A DNA stretch of 64,000 bases from Chlamydiales bacterium (GTDB lineage Bacteria > Chlamydiota > Chlamydiia > Chlamydiales > JARBTQ01): positions 1-64,000 of the forward strand of contig JARBTQ010000003.1 of assembly GCA_029240075.1 (NCBI GenBank), given 5' to 3'. Below are positions 43,537-51,581 of the stretch, one piece after another. The stretch's first letter is position 1; each line of letters opens with the position of its first letter. The translations under genes and the position numbers were made by a program. The notes beneath the pieces were generated by a model. The model was given only the letters and a program-made list of their open reading frames with translations, made no database searches and was not told where the DNA came from.

Positions 43537-44283
43537 TTAATTTCTATCATTTTCTCTAAGTTTTGATAATAGGCGTAATGTCTCTACATAAAGCCAAACT
43601 AATGAAACCATAAGGCCAAAAGCTCCATACCACTCCATGTACTTTGGAGCCCCATAAGCTTGTCCTTTACTAATAAATTCAAAATCCAAAACTAGATTCA
43701 AAGCTGCTATAGCAACAACAAAGATGCTAAATGCAATTCCTACGACTCCATTGCCAAAAATATAGGGTACATGTAATCCAAAAATGCCTAATAGCATAGA
43801 AATCATATAAAGGAATGCTATTGCCCCTGTCCCTGCTACTAAAATCATTGTGAATCGTTCTGTTACTTTAATTAAGCCACTCTTATAGGCCAAAACAAGA
43901 GCTCCTAAAGTTCCTAAAGTAAGGGCAACTGTTTGAATGCCAATGCCTGGATAACTGGCTTCTACTATAGCTGAAATTCCTCCAAGAAAAAGCCCTTCAC
44001 ATGCTGCATATAAAGGTGCAGTTATAGGAGACCATTCTTTTTTCATTAGAGTAATGATAGATACTATAAAGCCTGCAAATGCCCCGAAAGTCATTAAACC
44101 GTTAATTGAATTTATGCTATGCCATTGAAAAAACTTGCTCCATGTATAGGATGCTGTCAATAGGGCAATAACTACAAGTAGCGCTGTTTTAGTAGCAGTG
44201 CCTTCTGTTGTCATCCTATCTTCACCGTACACTATAGTTCTAGTAAAGTATTCTTCCCGTAATGTTGGGTTTGTCGTTCTCAT
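43537..44283 (-). CDS. Bax inhibitor-1/YccA family membrane protein
   Basis: 248 residues with seven hydrophobic segments, the pattern of the BI-1 (TMBIM, UPF0005) family of calcium-leak or protease-modulating membrane proteins. Family blocks include CEGLFLGGISAIVEASYPGI after the third helix, FGLHVPYIFGNGVVGIAFSI, LNLVLDFEFISKGQAYGAPK and YMEWYGAFGLMVSLVWLYVE near the C-terminus. The soluble N-terminus has about 30 residues. AGGAG sits nine bases before the ATG. Single-gene unit. Bacterial members are common; any effect on host cell death is unproven. Confidence 0.88.
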   Translation of the reverse strand: MRTTNPTLREEYFTRTIVYGEDRMTTEGTATKTALLVVIALLTASYTWSKFFQWHSINSINGLMTFGAFAGFIVSIITLMKKEWSPITAPLYAACEGLFLGGISAIVEASYPGIGIQTVALTLGTLGALVLAYKSGLIKVTERFTMILVAGTGAIAFLYMISMLLGIFGLHVPYIFGNGVVGIAFSIFVVAIAALNLVLDFEFISKGQAYGAPKYMEWYGAFGLMVSLVWLYVETLRLLSKLRENDRN

Positions 44284-44657
44284 AAGATCTACTCCTATGC
44301 TTTTAGTTTTTTAAGCTTTCAATTTAGTAAAAAATTTAGAATTTGACAGATGTTAGAGTATGAAGGAACAAATTTTATTATAGGATAACAAATTATTTAA
44401 TGAAAGGCAGATATATAAAGTATAACTGTTTAAAATTTAATTGAACGAGAGGTTGGGTTGACTGTTGTATGGTTTTAACCAGCTAAAAAACCTTTCTCAA
44501 TTATTTAACCGGTTAATACAGTTGCAGTTTGTGGATGACTTTATTTATAGCTATACAATGCGCGGCTAGGTTTACCTTTTTTCCGCCAGTAGAAGAAAAC
44601 GGTCAAATAGCCCGCGCTCAGTATATAAGAAGGCTTAAATAAATATTTAAGTGTAAT
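44284..44657. other. Intergenic region, nothing recognised
   Basis: 374 AT-rich bases between two minus-strand genes. Apart from a small palindrome around AACCGGTT near 44508 no structured element, gene or good promoter was recognised. Confidence 0.35.
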
Positions 44658-45392
44658 CTATTTTCCTACTTTATGGCTATAAGAGGGTTCAAATGGATGG
44701 ATATGCGAGTGTAAGCTATTCTCCCAATCTTTAATGAATTCTAATATACCCTCTTTGTCTGTTTGTAATCTTAGTAAATCTACGGCTACAGGATCACTAA
44801 TCAAGTGGGCTATTTTTGCTAGAATTTGCAGATGGCGCTTGTCGTCTGTAGCAAATAAAAAGAAAAGTGTGTGGACAGGTTTCCCGTCTAAAGCTCCGTA
44901 CTCAATTACGTCTTTTGGGAATGCCAAAGCTACTATATCAAAGTGGGTGTCTAATAAGAATTCTCGAGCATGGGGTATTGCAAATCCATTATTTAATGCG
45001 GTGGGCATAAGTCGCTCACGATCTAATAGGAGTTCTGTGATTACCTCTTCATCTAAGTCATGTAAAAATGCGATATGCTTTACCGTATTGCGTATAACTT
45101 CCTCTTTTGAAGACCCTTCTACATCGTATAGTATGCCCCCTTTATTTAGTGCTCGATATAGGCTAAAATGCCCGCTTCCTGCGTTAGACTTTGCATTTAC
45201 TTGGCAAGCTCCAGCAGCGTAAACTGCAGGTTCTAGCTTTTGATGCATCATCCAATCTTCAATCTCTAAACGATTAAAGCGAATTTGTCCGTTGATTTGA
45301 TAAGAAGGGATTTTTCCCTCTGACAACCAATTTTCGATAGTGTTTTCAGACAGGTTTAATAATTCGGCGACATCTTCAATTTTTAAATCCAT
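44658..45392 (-). CDS. ptsN: PTS IIA-like protein with N-terminal helix-turn-helix
   Basis: 244 residues. Residues 1-50 form an excisionase/MerR-type helix-turn-helix (EDVAELLNLSENTIENWLSE, then GKIPSYQINGQIRFNRLEIE); residues 85-235 form a nitrogen-PTS EIIA domain with the phosphorylatable His141 in NNGFAIPHAR. The fusion of a DNA-binding domain with an EIIA domain makes it a candidate phosphorylation-controlled regulator. I recall the same pair of ptsN genes before dut in Chlamydia. It is the last gene of the minus-strand block and is separated from the shorter ptsN by about 200 bases including a repeat copy. Confidence 0.85.
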   Translation of the reverse strand: MDLKIEDVAELLNLSENTIENWLSEGKIPSYQINGQIRFNRLEIEDWMMHQKLEPAVYAAGACQVNAKSNAGSGHFSLYRALNKGGILYDVEGSSKEEVIRNTVKHIAFLHDLDEEVITELLLDRERLMPTALNNGFAIPHAREFLLDTHFDIVALAFPKDVIEYGALDGKPVHTLFFLFATDDKRHLQILAKIAHLISDPVAVDLLRLQTDKEGILEFIKDWENSLHSHIHPFEPSYSHKVGK

Positions 45393-45439
45393 ACCGAGTC
45401 CTCAATAAATGGTAAGTTTGAAGCAGGGGGAACTGTTAT

Positions 45440-45515
45440 CATATCTCTTGCCTAACTTTTTATGGATTGCTCTGATAGACTTCTATAAAAGGAGGGTGCA
45501 AAAAGTCTATTGCAC
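45440..45515 (+). repeat. Dispersed palindromic repeat, copy F
   Basis: Inner arms ATAGACTT (45475-45482) and AAGTCTAT (45503-45510) are perfectly complementary but differ from copy B's ATAGATCT/AGATCTAT in both arms, a compensatory change. Lies between the two ptsN genes. Confidence 0.6.
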
Positions 45516-45589
45516 TTTCATCTATAAGAGGCCTGTTACCTGTATAATAACTATGATTATGCAATCAATCTAATGAAGTTAGTACTGAG

Positions 45590-46039
45590 TTATACCCCTT
45601 GAAAAAGCTTTACGATTTCCTTTGCGGAATTTAATTGCAACATTTTTTTTCGGCGATTTTCATCTTTAATAGCCATAGTTATCTTTGATAAAAGTTGCAA
45701 ATACTGTGTTTGTTGCATTTCAGAGCCACCCACCATAAAAATAATTGTGACAGGTAATCCGTCAATGGCTTGCCACTCTATTCCGTGCTTTTGTATGCCT
45801 ATAGCAACAAAAAAATCTTGCTGTATAGGGAGCTTAGCATGAGGTATAGCTACCCCCATTCCAATGCCAGTTGATATTAGACGCTCTCGCTCTAATATAG
45901 CTTGCTGAAATGATTCTCTATTTTGCAAAATATTTTGTTCGTCAAGCTTATCCACTAAAGCGGCTATAGCCTCTTCATGAGTCGCTGCTGTTAGGAAACA
46001 AACTAGTTCTTCTTTTAAGTAATCGACTATCTTTTTCAT
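45590..46039 (-). CDS. ptsN: Nitrogen-PTS EIIA protein PtsN
   Basis: 149 residues, one EIIA(Ntr) domain. The phosphorylatable histidine is His67 in GVAIPHAKLP, preceded by RERLISTGIGMG, the conserved approach to it. It would accept phosphate from NPr/EI(Ntr) and signal to potassium transport, metabolism or the helix-turn-helix EIIA protein downstream. It follows dut after about 30 bases on the same strand, in the order accD-dut-ptsN-ptsN. Confidence 0.92.
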   Translation of the reverse strand: MKKIVDYLKEELVCFLTAATHEEAIAALVDKLDEQNILQNRESFQQAILERERLISTGIGMGVAIPHAKLPIQQDFFVAIGIQKHGIEWQAIDGLPVTIIFMVGGSEMQQTQYLQLLSKITMAIKDENRRKKMLQLNSAKEIVKLFQGV

Positions 46040-46069
46040 AGCCTTGCAATCTAAATAAACTGATTAATA

Positions 46070-46519
46070 TTATTTTAGCCCTGTATGGCCAAATCCTTTT
46101 TCACCCCTTATCGAGTCTTGTGGTAACTGCGCAATAGGAATAAAATTAGCTTTAACTATAGGGCAAAGTATTATTTGAGCAATCCGCATCCCAGGTTCAA
46201 CAGTGAAAGGGGATTGACCTAAATTCATTAAAATAACGCAAATCTCGCCTCTATAATCTGAGTCAACGGTGCCAGGAGAGTTTAATACCATAATTTGGTT
46301 TTTAAAAGCTAGCCCACTTCTTGAACGCACTTGAATTTCATATCCTTCCGGAATGGCTAATTTAATACCTGTAGGGATTAAGGCTGTAGCCATAGAAGCA
46401 ATGATAACAGGTTCTGCTATATTTGCGCGAACGTCTGCTCCTGAAGCTCCTGTGGAAGCGTATTGTGGAACGGAAACATTGCCGTCGAGTAAAGTAATAA
46501 GGACATCTATTTCTTTCAC
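46070..46519 (-). CDS. dut: Deoxyuridine triphosphatase
   Basis: Hydrolyses dUTP to dUMP, protecting DNA from uracil. With the GTG at 46519 the protein has 149 residues and begins VKEIDVLITLLDGN, matching the MKKIDVKIL start of the E. coli enzyme; an ATG at 46567 would add 16 residues unlike the family and overlap accD. Active-site motifs: RSRSGLAFK, LNSPGTVDSDYRGE (catalytic Asp), MNLGQSPFTVEPGMRIAQII, and the C-terminal P-loop-like RGEKGFGHTG. It follows accD closely, likely in one transcript. Confidence 0.93.
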   Translation of the reverse strand: MKEIDVLITLLDGNVSVPQYASTGASGADVRANIAEPVIIASMATALIPTGIKLAIPEGYEIQVRSRSGLAFKNQIMVLNSPGTVDSDYRGEICVILMNLGQSPFTVEPGMRIAQIILCPIVKANFIPIAQLPQDSIRGEKGFGHTGLK

Positions 46520-46541
46520 GAATTCATCTCTTTTAGAATTA

Positions 46542-47519
46542 TTAAATTTTAATAGTAAACTCTTCATCTAATTTTTCTATGGGAATATCCATAAGCTCAT
46601 CAAGGTTAGCTGGTAGTCGTTTTTTTAGAGCTTTGGAAGAGGGAGCTTTATTGCTTATGTCCATTCTAGCAGCTTGCTTGCTTGGAGTAAAAAAATTAAG
46701 AAACTCAGCAAGGTATTGCTTTAATTGATGTCTTTTAACGATACAATCAATCATTCCATGATGCAATAAAAATTCAGATTTTTGAGCGTCGGGTGGTAAC
46801 TGTTGCTTGATGGTTTGTTCTATAACTCGAGGACCTGCAAAGCATATAAGAGCATTAGGTTCTGCAATAATAATATCCCCTAAGGTCGCAAATGAAGCCG
46901 TTGTTCCACCACAAGTAGGGTTAGTTAAAACAGAGATATAAAGTAATCCTTGGGCATGGAAACGAGCAAGCGCAGCTGAAGTCTTGGCCATCTGCATCAA
47001 TGATAATACTGACTCCTGCATGCGCGCGCCTCCAGAAGCAGTCACAATAACTAATGGAAGAGAATGGCTCATAGCATATTCTATAAGCAAAGTAATTTTT
47101 TCTCCCACCACAGATCCCATAGAACCAGCCATAAAATTGAAGTCGAATACGGCTAAAGCGACTCGCACTTTGTTAATATCTCCGGTCCCTGTAATAACTG
47201 CCTCGGAGCTACCAGATTTTTTGGTTGCTTCAGCTAATCTGTTTACATAAGTTTCCGTATCAGAGAACTTTAAAGTGTCTAAGGGGGTATAATCACCAAA
47301 TAATTCAACAAACGTACCTACATCGATTAAATTCTCAATTCGATCTTTTACGGACAAACGATAATGGTAGTCACATTTAGGACAGCAGTTTAAGTTTTTT
47401 TCTAGCTCATGCATATGGATTAATTCATTGCAGTGAGAACATTTTAACCACCCACTAAATCCATCTTTTTTTGTAGTTTGTATTTTTATTTTAGGCTTTT
47501 CTCTAGAAAATAAGCTCAT
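46542..47519 (-). CDS. accD: Acetyl-CoA carboxylase carboxyltransferase beta subunit
   Basis: Half of the carboxyltransferase that makes malonyl-CoA for fatty acid synthesis. 325 residues. The N-terminal zinc ribbon uses Cys27, Cys30, Cys46 and Cys49. The crotonase-fold core carries VTASGGARMQESVLSLMQMA (oxyanion region) and LTNPTCGGTTASFATLGDIIIAEPNALICFAGPRVIEQT, both characteristic. First gene of the accD-dut-ptsN block, with its own start region just beyond sod; the intergenic gap to sod is 150 bases. Confidence 0.97.
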   Translation of the reverse strand: MSLFSREKPKIKIQTTKKDGFSGWLKCSHCNELIHMHELEKNLNCCPKCDYHYRLSVKDRIENLIDVGTFVELFGDYTPLDTLKFSDTETYVNRLAEATKKSGSSEAVITGTGDINKVRVALAVFDFNFMAGSMGSVVGEKITLLIEYAMSHSLPLVIVTASGGARMQESVLSLMQMAKTSAALARFHAQGLLYISVLTNPTCGGTTASFATLGDIIIAEPNALICFAGPRVIEQTIKQQLPPDAQKSEFLLHHGMIDCIVKRHQLKQYLAEFLNFFTPSKQAARMDISNKAPSSKALKKRLPANLDELMDIPIEKLDEEFTIKI

Positions 47520-47610
47520 GCCCGCCCTATTAATAATATTAAATGAATAAAGTTACTTTAATTATTTCTTTAATAAATAACAAGAATCTTGTTTGTTTGA
47601 ACCAAGTGAT

Positions 47611-47661
47611 GCCTGATAAAAGTAATAAAAGTAAGAAGGAAAAGATCTATTTTTATCAGGC
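47611..47661. terminator. Long-loop hairpin after sod
   Basis: GCCTGATAAAA (47611-47621) pairs perfectly with TTTTATCAGGC (47651-47661) across a 29-base loop, nine bases past the sod stop on the minus strand. On that strand the AT-rich arm end could serve as U-tract; probable terminator. Confidence 0.55.
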
Positions 47662-47669
47662 TAATAGCT

Positions 47670-48287
47670 TTACTGTCCAGATATTACTTGTGTATAGCGA
47701 AGTTCTACCTGTTTCCAATTAATAACTTCCCAAATAGCCTTTAAATAAGCGGCTCTAACATTTTTATACTGCAGATAGTAAGCATGTTCCCATACATCAA
47801 TACCTAATAGAGGGAAAAGTCTAGCAGGAAGTAGAATGTCCTGATTAGCAGAAGTTGTAATTGTTAAACCTTTGGTTTCTTTATCTATGGCTAACCAACC
47901 CCAACCAGATCCTTGAATAGCTGCTGTTTCTGTATTAAATTGTTCAATTAATTTAGCAAGCGAGCCAAATTGCTGGTCTATTGCTTTAGCTAAATCCCCA
48001 GAAGGCATGACTCCTCCTCCCTGTGATTTAGGTGCTAAAATATTCCAGAATAAAGAGTGGTTGAAGTGGCCCCCTTCGTTAAATAATGCTACTCTTCTTG
48101 CTTCAGAAGCTCCTCTTACATCATTTTTTGAAATACATTCATCGATTTTATCAACAGCTGCATTATAGCCATTGACATATGCTTGGTGATGTTTTGTATG
48201 GTGTAAACGCATGATCTCTTCACTAATAACAGGTTCTAGTGCGTCATATGCGTAAGGAAGTTCTGGTAGTACCAATTTAGTTGCCAT
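47670..48287 (-). CDS. sodA: Superoxide dismutase (Fe/Mn type)
   Basis: Converts superoxide to hydrogen peroxide and oxygen. 205 residues. Metal ligands are in RLHHTKHHQAYVNGYN (first His), NHSLFWNILAPKS, and GIDVWEHAYYLQYKNVRAAY (Asp and His). The GSGWGWLAID block and the Q in IQGSGWGW place it nearer the Mn/cambialistic group, but metal choice cannot be settled by eye. AGGAG-type site (AAGGAGAAA) precedes the ATG. Chlamydia keeps a sod gene next to accD, as here. Confidence 0.95.
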   Translation of the reverse strand: MATKLVLPELPYAYDALEPVISEEIMRLHHTKHHQAYVNGYNAAVDKIDECISKNDVRGASEARRVALFNEGGHFNHSLFWNILAPKSQGGGVMPSGDLAKAIDQQFGSLAKLIEQFNTETAAIQGSGWGWLAIDKETKGLTITTSANQDILLPARLFPLLGIDVWEHAYYLQYKNVRAAYLKAIWEVINWKQVELRYTQVISGQ

Positions 48288-48509
48288 GATTTTTCTCCTT
48301 TTTGTAAGTCGATTAAGAGATAATACAATTTAGGTTATTGTGTAACAACCAAAACAATCTTTGCGATTCATCCTTTTAAGTTCAAGCAAAAAGGCTTAGG
48401 TTTTATTCCTACAGTCATTTACCACCCCCTTATAAATAAGAAAAAATTTGATTCTTTCTTATAGGAAGAGTATAGTTTCTTTTTTTAGAAAGGAGAAACC
48501 GAAGTTATT

Positions 48510-49481
48510 ATGTCATCAAAAGTCTATTATGTTTTAGCTTATTATAAGTTTGTATCTGTTACAAATCCCCATCAATTAGTTAATCAGCATCATGCGTTTT
48601 TTAAAGGAAGGGATGCAACAGCACGTATTTATATTTCAGAGCAAGGCATCAATGGTCAGATGAGTGCTGAAAAAAATGACGCTGAAGCTTATATGAGCTG
48701 GTTACGTAGTTTGCCTGAGTTTGAAGATATTGAATTCAAAATTCATACTCATCATGAAAATGTCTTTCCAAGAGTAACTGTAAAATATCGCAAACAACTC
48801 GTTGCATTTGATGTAGATGTTGATATGAGCTTAATTGGAGAACATATTTCCTCTAATAAGTGGAGAGAAATGCTACAACATGAGCAAAATAAAATTGTAA
48901 TCGACGTACGTAATGAATATGAATGGAAAGTAGGCCATTTTGAAGGGTCCGAACTACCTTCCTGTGATTTGTTTCGTGATTTTCCCGCCTATACTCAGCG
49001 CTTAAAGGAAAACATTGACCCAAAAAATACTAAAGTAATGATGTGCTGTACAGGTGGGATTCGCTGCGAGATCTATTCTGCATATTTAAAGCAACAGGGA
49101 TTCGATCACGTTTATCAATTGCAGGGGGGAATTATTAAGTATGGGTTGGAGCAAAAGGACCCCGAACAGGATGATCTTTGGAAAGGAAAGCTATTTGTAT
49201 TTGATGATCGTTTGACTGTTCCCATTCATGGCAACATGGAGCAAGAAGATAAACATGCAGTTATCGGGGAGTGTTTGCATTGTAAAGAGGCATGTGACCT
49301 ATACTATAATTGTGCTAATGCTGCATGCAACCAATTATTTATTTGCTGCCCTGAGTGCGTTAAACAATTTATGGGGTGCTGTTGCGAAGAGTGTAGTTCC
49401 TCTCCTAAATTACGAGCCTACCAGCAGCAAGGACCTCATAAGCCTTTTAGACGGAAGCACCTTTATAGAGAACATACATAA
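48510..49481 (+). CDS. trhO: tRNA uridine-34 hydroxylase TrhO
   Basis: Oxygen-dependent enzyme (formerly YceA, UPF0176) that makes 5-hydroxyuridine at tRNA position 34. 323 residues. N-terminal acylphosphatase-like domain with ISEQGINGQMS, a rhodanese domain with the active Cys180 in MCCTGGIRCE, and a C-terminal cysteine-rich segment (Cys pattern HCKEACDLYYNC, CNQLFICCPEC, CCCEEC) that probably binds zinc. AGAAAGGAG lies upstream of the ATG. The gene stands alone and ends before a hairpin. Confidence 0.92.
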   Translation: MSSKVYYVLAYYKFVSVTNPHQLVNQHHAFFKGRDATARIYISEQGINGQMSAEKNDAEAYMSWLRSLPEFEDIEFKIHTHHENVFPRVTVKYRKQLVAFDVDVDMSLIGEHISSNKWREMLQHEQNKIVIDVRNEYEWKVGHFEGSELPSCDLFRDFPAYTQRLKENIDPKNTKVMMCCTGGIRCEIYSAYLKQQGFDHVYQLQGGIIKYGLEQKDPEQDDLWKGKLFVFDDRLTVPIHGNMEQEDKHAVIGECLHCKEACDLYYNCANAACNQLFICCPECVKQFMGCCCEECSSSPKLRAYQQQGPHKPFRRKHLYREHT

Positions 49482-49487
49482 TGATTC

Positions 49488-49530
49488 AGGCTTGTATTTT
49501 GTATAAGATTTGGACACAAGCCTAATAAAT
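49488..49530 (+). terminator. Terminator-like hairpin of trhO
   Basis: AGGCTTGT (49488-49495) pairs with ACAAGCCT (49516-49523); the loop is 20 bases and AATAAATTT follows. Weak U-tract, so the call rests on the stem and position. Confidence 0.55.
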
Positions 49531-49617
49531 TTATTTGCTTATAAAAACTTTTTTGTGGCAGAATCCGGTTCGACAGGCAAAATTATAGATAACTATACTA
49601 TTTGTAAGCTGGCATCC

Positions 49618-49661
49618 ATCGGTACATAGATCTTTTAAAAAATTAGTATTTCTGTACCGAT
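49618..49661. repeat. Nine-base inverted repeat upstream of small secreted peptide
   Basis: ATCGGTACA (49618-49626) and TGTACCGAT (49653-49661) are perfect inverted copies, 26 bases apart, 40 bases before the start of the 40-residue peptide gene. The spacer is AT-rich. Could be an operator pair or a leader hairpin. Confidence 0.5.
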
Positions 49662-49700
49662 CGCTGAATCCTTACAAACAAATTTTTACGGAGTTTTTAA

Positions 49701-49823
49701 ATGAAGTCCCTACGCATTTTAGCTGTAGCTGTATTTTCTTTGACAGCAGCATCTGTTTATGCTCAATCAACAGATAACAAAGAAGTAAAGAAAGAAGAAG
49801 TAAAGAAAGAAGAAACTAAATAA
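49701..49823 (+). CDS. Small exported Lys/Glu-rich peptide
   Basis: A 40-codon gene with ACGGAG ten bases before the ATG. Residues 1-21 form a clean signal peptide (MKSLRILAVAVFSLTAASVY, cut after A at VYA); the mature peptide of only about 19 residues is QSTDNKEVKKEEVKKEETK, essentially a repeat of K-E-E-V-K. It has its own strong downstream terminator and an inverted repeat upstream, so it is probably a genuine, well-expressed monocistronic gene. Function unknown; the mature part is a charged, helix-prone peptide in the periplasm or beyond. Confidence 0.7.
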   Translation: MKSLRILAVAVFSLTAASVYAQSTDNKEVKKEEVKKEETK

Positions 49824-49851
49824 TTCTTTTTAATTAAGTTCTTTATTTTAG

Positions 49852-49905
49852 GGCGTTCATAGGTGACTATAATCTAGTCAATTTATGAGCGCCTTATTTT
49901 TTTTG
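49852..49905 (+). terminator. Terminator of the small exported peptide gene
   Basis: GGCGTTCATA (49852-49861) pairs with TATGAGCGCC (49884-49893) with one G-U pair; an inner stem GACT/AGTC lies in the loop. The 3' side runs into TTATTTTTTTT. Strong rho-independent terminator 28 bases past the stop. Confidence 0.85.
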
Positions 49906-49969
49906 TTGCTGTTATAAAGCAAGCAAGCTAATTAATAAATTATCTAATAAGAAACAGGGAGATAGTATA

Positions 49970-50668
49970 ATGGTTAAGGCAAATATTTATTTATTAGCGT
50001 CTTGTATTTGCACTTGTTTATACGTACCACCTATAATAGGTAAAACGATAACGACGACGACGACGACGGAAGAGAGCCCTTCTGAAGAAAAAGAGGTTAT
50101 TCATAAAAATATTCCAGTATTACCAGCTTTGCCATTAAAAATTCCCGGAAAAGATGATGCAAGTAATACTAATCAAAGTGATAAGAGTGACAATAATGGG
50201 GTTGATAGTAATAACGACAAGAATAATAAATCAAATGATAAGCCTTCATTTCCTCCAGAATCAATTACTACTAAGGACCGTGTTTATTCAGGAAAAAAGG
50301 CAGTAGAGACTAAAGAAATAGAGGAAACTTATAATGCTGATGACGTCTTAGGAAATATCAAGCCTAAGATAAATATTGATGGAGACACACTCTTAAAGCC
50401 AGAGTTCGATAGTAAAACTCGTTCAGAAGATTATTTGAGTTCTTATAAATTTCTTAGGGAACAAAACCCAGATGCTAAAATTTATATTACGGTTAATGGG
50501 TTAAAACTTAAGGATGTGCAGGATTTTCAAATCATGCCAAATGGCTCGACAGCTTTAATTACTTATAAAAGAGGTGTAAAAACTGAGCAAAAAGTATTTA
50601 AGGTTGAGCAGATTCAAGATCTAGGAATTATAACCTCTCCATATTCAATCAACAATAATGACAATTAA
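49970..50668 (+). CDS. Exported low-complexity hypothetical protein
   Basis: 232 residues. Residues 1-24 (MVKANIYLLASCICTCLYVP) look like a signal peptide. The region 25-130 is low complexity: six threonines encoded by six ACG codons (50051-50068), then Glu/Ser-, Asn/Asp/Ser/Lys-rich stretches. The C-terminal 90 residues (RSEDYLSSYKFLREQNPDAK onward) are better ordered, alternating strands. Family not recognised. A GGGAG-like site precedes the ATG, and the end overlaps the lipoate ligase start by eleven bases. Confidence 0.65.
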   Translation: MVKANIYLLASCICTCLYVPPIIGKTITTTTTTEESPSEEKEVIHKNIPVLPALPLKIPGKDDASNTNQSDKSDNNGVDSNNDKNNKSNDKPSFPPESITTKDRVYSGKKAVETKEIEETYNADDVLGNIKPKINIDGDTLLKPEFDSKTRSEDYLSSYKFLREQNPDAKIYITVNGLKLKDVQDFQIMPNGSTALITYKRGVKTEQKVFKVEQIQDLGIITSPYSINNNDN

Positions 50669-51377
50669 CTGGGTATACCTAAAAAACTATCCTATCTTTG
50701 AACAATTGCAATTAGAGGAAGCTTTATTGCGTACAGATCATCAAAATTGGTGTATCGTTAACGAAGGTTCCTCTCAAAAGGCAATTGTCATGGGTATTTC
50801 AGGTAAGATGGAGCAATTAGTAGATCAGGCTTTATTACAAGAAAAACCTATTCCAATCATTCGTCGCTTTACAGGTGGTGGCACAGTAATTGTTGACGAT
50901 CAAACCTTGTTTATAACTTTTATTTGTCAAGGTAAGACTTTTCCAGCTCCAGTTTCTCCCCAGTCTATTATGAATTGGACGGAGAGCTTGTATTTGCCAG
51001 TCTTTGAGCATCCTCAATTTAGAATGCTTGAGAATGACTACATTATTGGGGACCACAAGGTTGGAGGGAATGCTCAGTACATTCAAAAGGATCGCTGGCT
51101 GCACCATACCTCATTTTTATGGGAATATGACCCTGGTAATATGGATTATCTATTATTACCTACTAAAACTCCTTTATATCGTAAAAAGAGAAAACATTCT
51201 GATTTTTTAACCTCTCTAAAAACATTTTATAATTCGCCGCAACAAATCATTAATAGACTGTATGAAGAGCTGAGTATGAAATTTGGGAGCATTCAATCTT
51301 TTTCTTTAGAGCAGCTGTTATTGCAAATGCCTAGCAGCATTTATAGAAAATCAACAGCTTATATTTATCAATCGTAG
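50658..51377 (+). CDS. lplA: Lipoate-protein ligase A-like
   Basis: Attaches scavenged lipoate (or octanoate) to lipoyl domains via a lipoyl-AMP intermediate. 239 residues. Core motifs: RRFTGGGTVIVDD (69-81), the catalytic lysine Lys134 in GDHKVGGNAQ, and WLHHTSFLW. The C-terminal accessory domain of the 337-residue E. coli enzyme is missing, as in the short LplA/LipM group. Acceptors in this window would include GcvH; E2 subunits elsewhere are expected. Start overlaps the upstream gene by eleven bases. Confidence 0.88.
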   Translation: MTINWVYLKNYPIFEQLQLEEALLRTDHQNWCIVNEGSSQKAIVMGISGKMEQLVDQALLQEKPIPIIRRFTGGGTVIVDDQTLFITFICQGKTFPAPVSPQSIMNWTESLYLPVFEHPQFRMLENDYIIGDHKVGGNAQYIQKDRWLHHTSFLWEYDPGNMDYLLLPTKTPLYRKKRKHSDFLTSLKTFYNSPQQIINRLYEELSMKFGSIQSFSLEQLLLQMPSSIYRKSTAYIYQS

Positions 51378-51454
51378 AAGCTATTAATAAATAAATTCAT
51401 CTCTGGCATATAGCTTGCTATTTCATTTGTTTACTTAGAGTGGTGAAAGTTTTC

Positions 51455-51525
51455 TGAGTCTTTTGCATCGTTCTATAGATTCTTATGAAAAAACATCAAA
51501 AAATGTTAGAGCTCTATTAAGCTTT
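51455..51525 (+). repeat. Dispersed palindromic repeat, copy G (diverged)
   Basis: Carries the block order GAGTCTTTTGC, CTATAGATTCTTATGAAA, and TTAGAGCTCTATTAAGC of the family, between lplA and the methyltransferase gene. ATAGA and TCTAT ends of the inner arms are kept. Confidence 0.5.
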
Positions 51526-51581
51526 CTAAAAGTAAGTTTTGAAAATATCTAACTAATAAATCCGCAAACAAGGTAGTTGTA

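Noticed and set aside
46520-46567. Upstream ATG start for dut overlapping accD
   Set aside because: The added 16 residues do not match dUTPases, whereas the GTG at 46519 gives the family's usual N-terminus and length.
49560-49600. GGTTCGA stretch considered as a tRNA T-arm
   Set aside because: No acceptor stem or anticodon arm can be formed around it.
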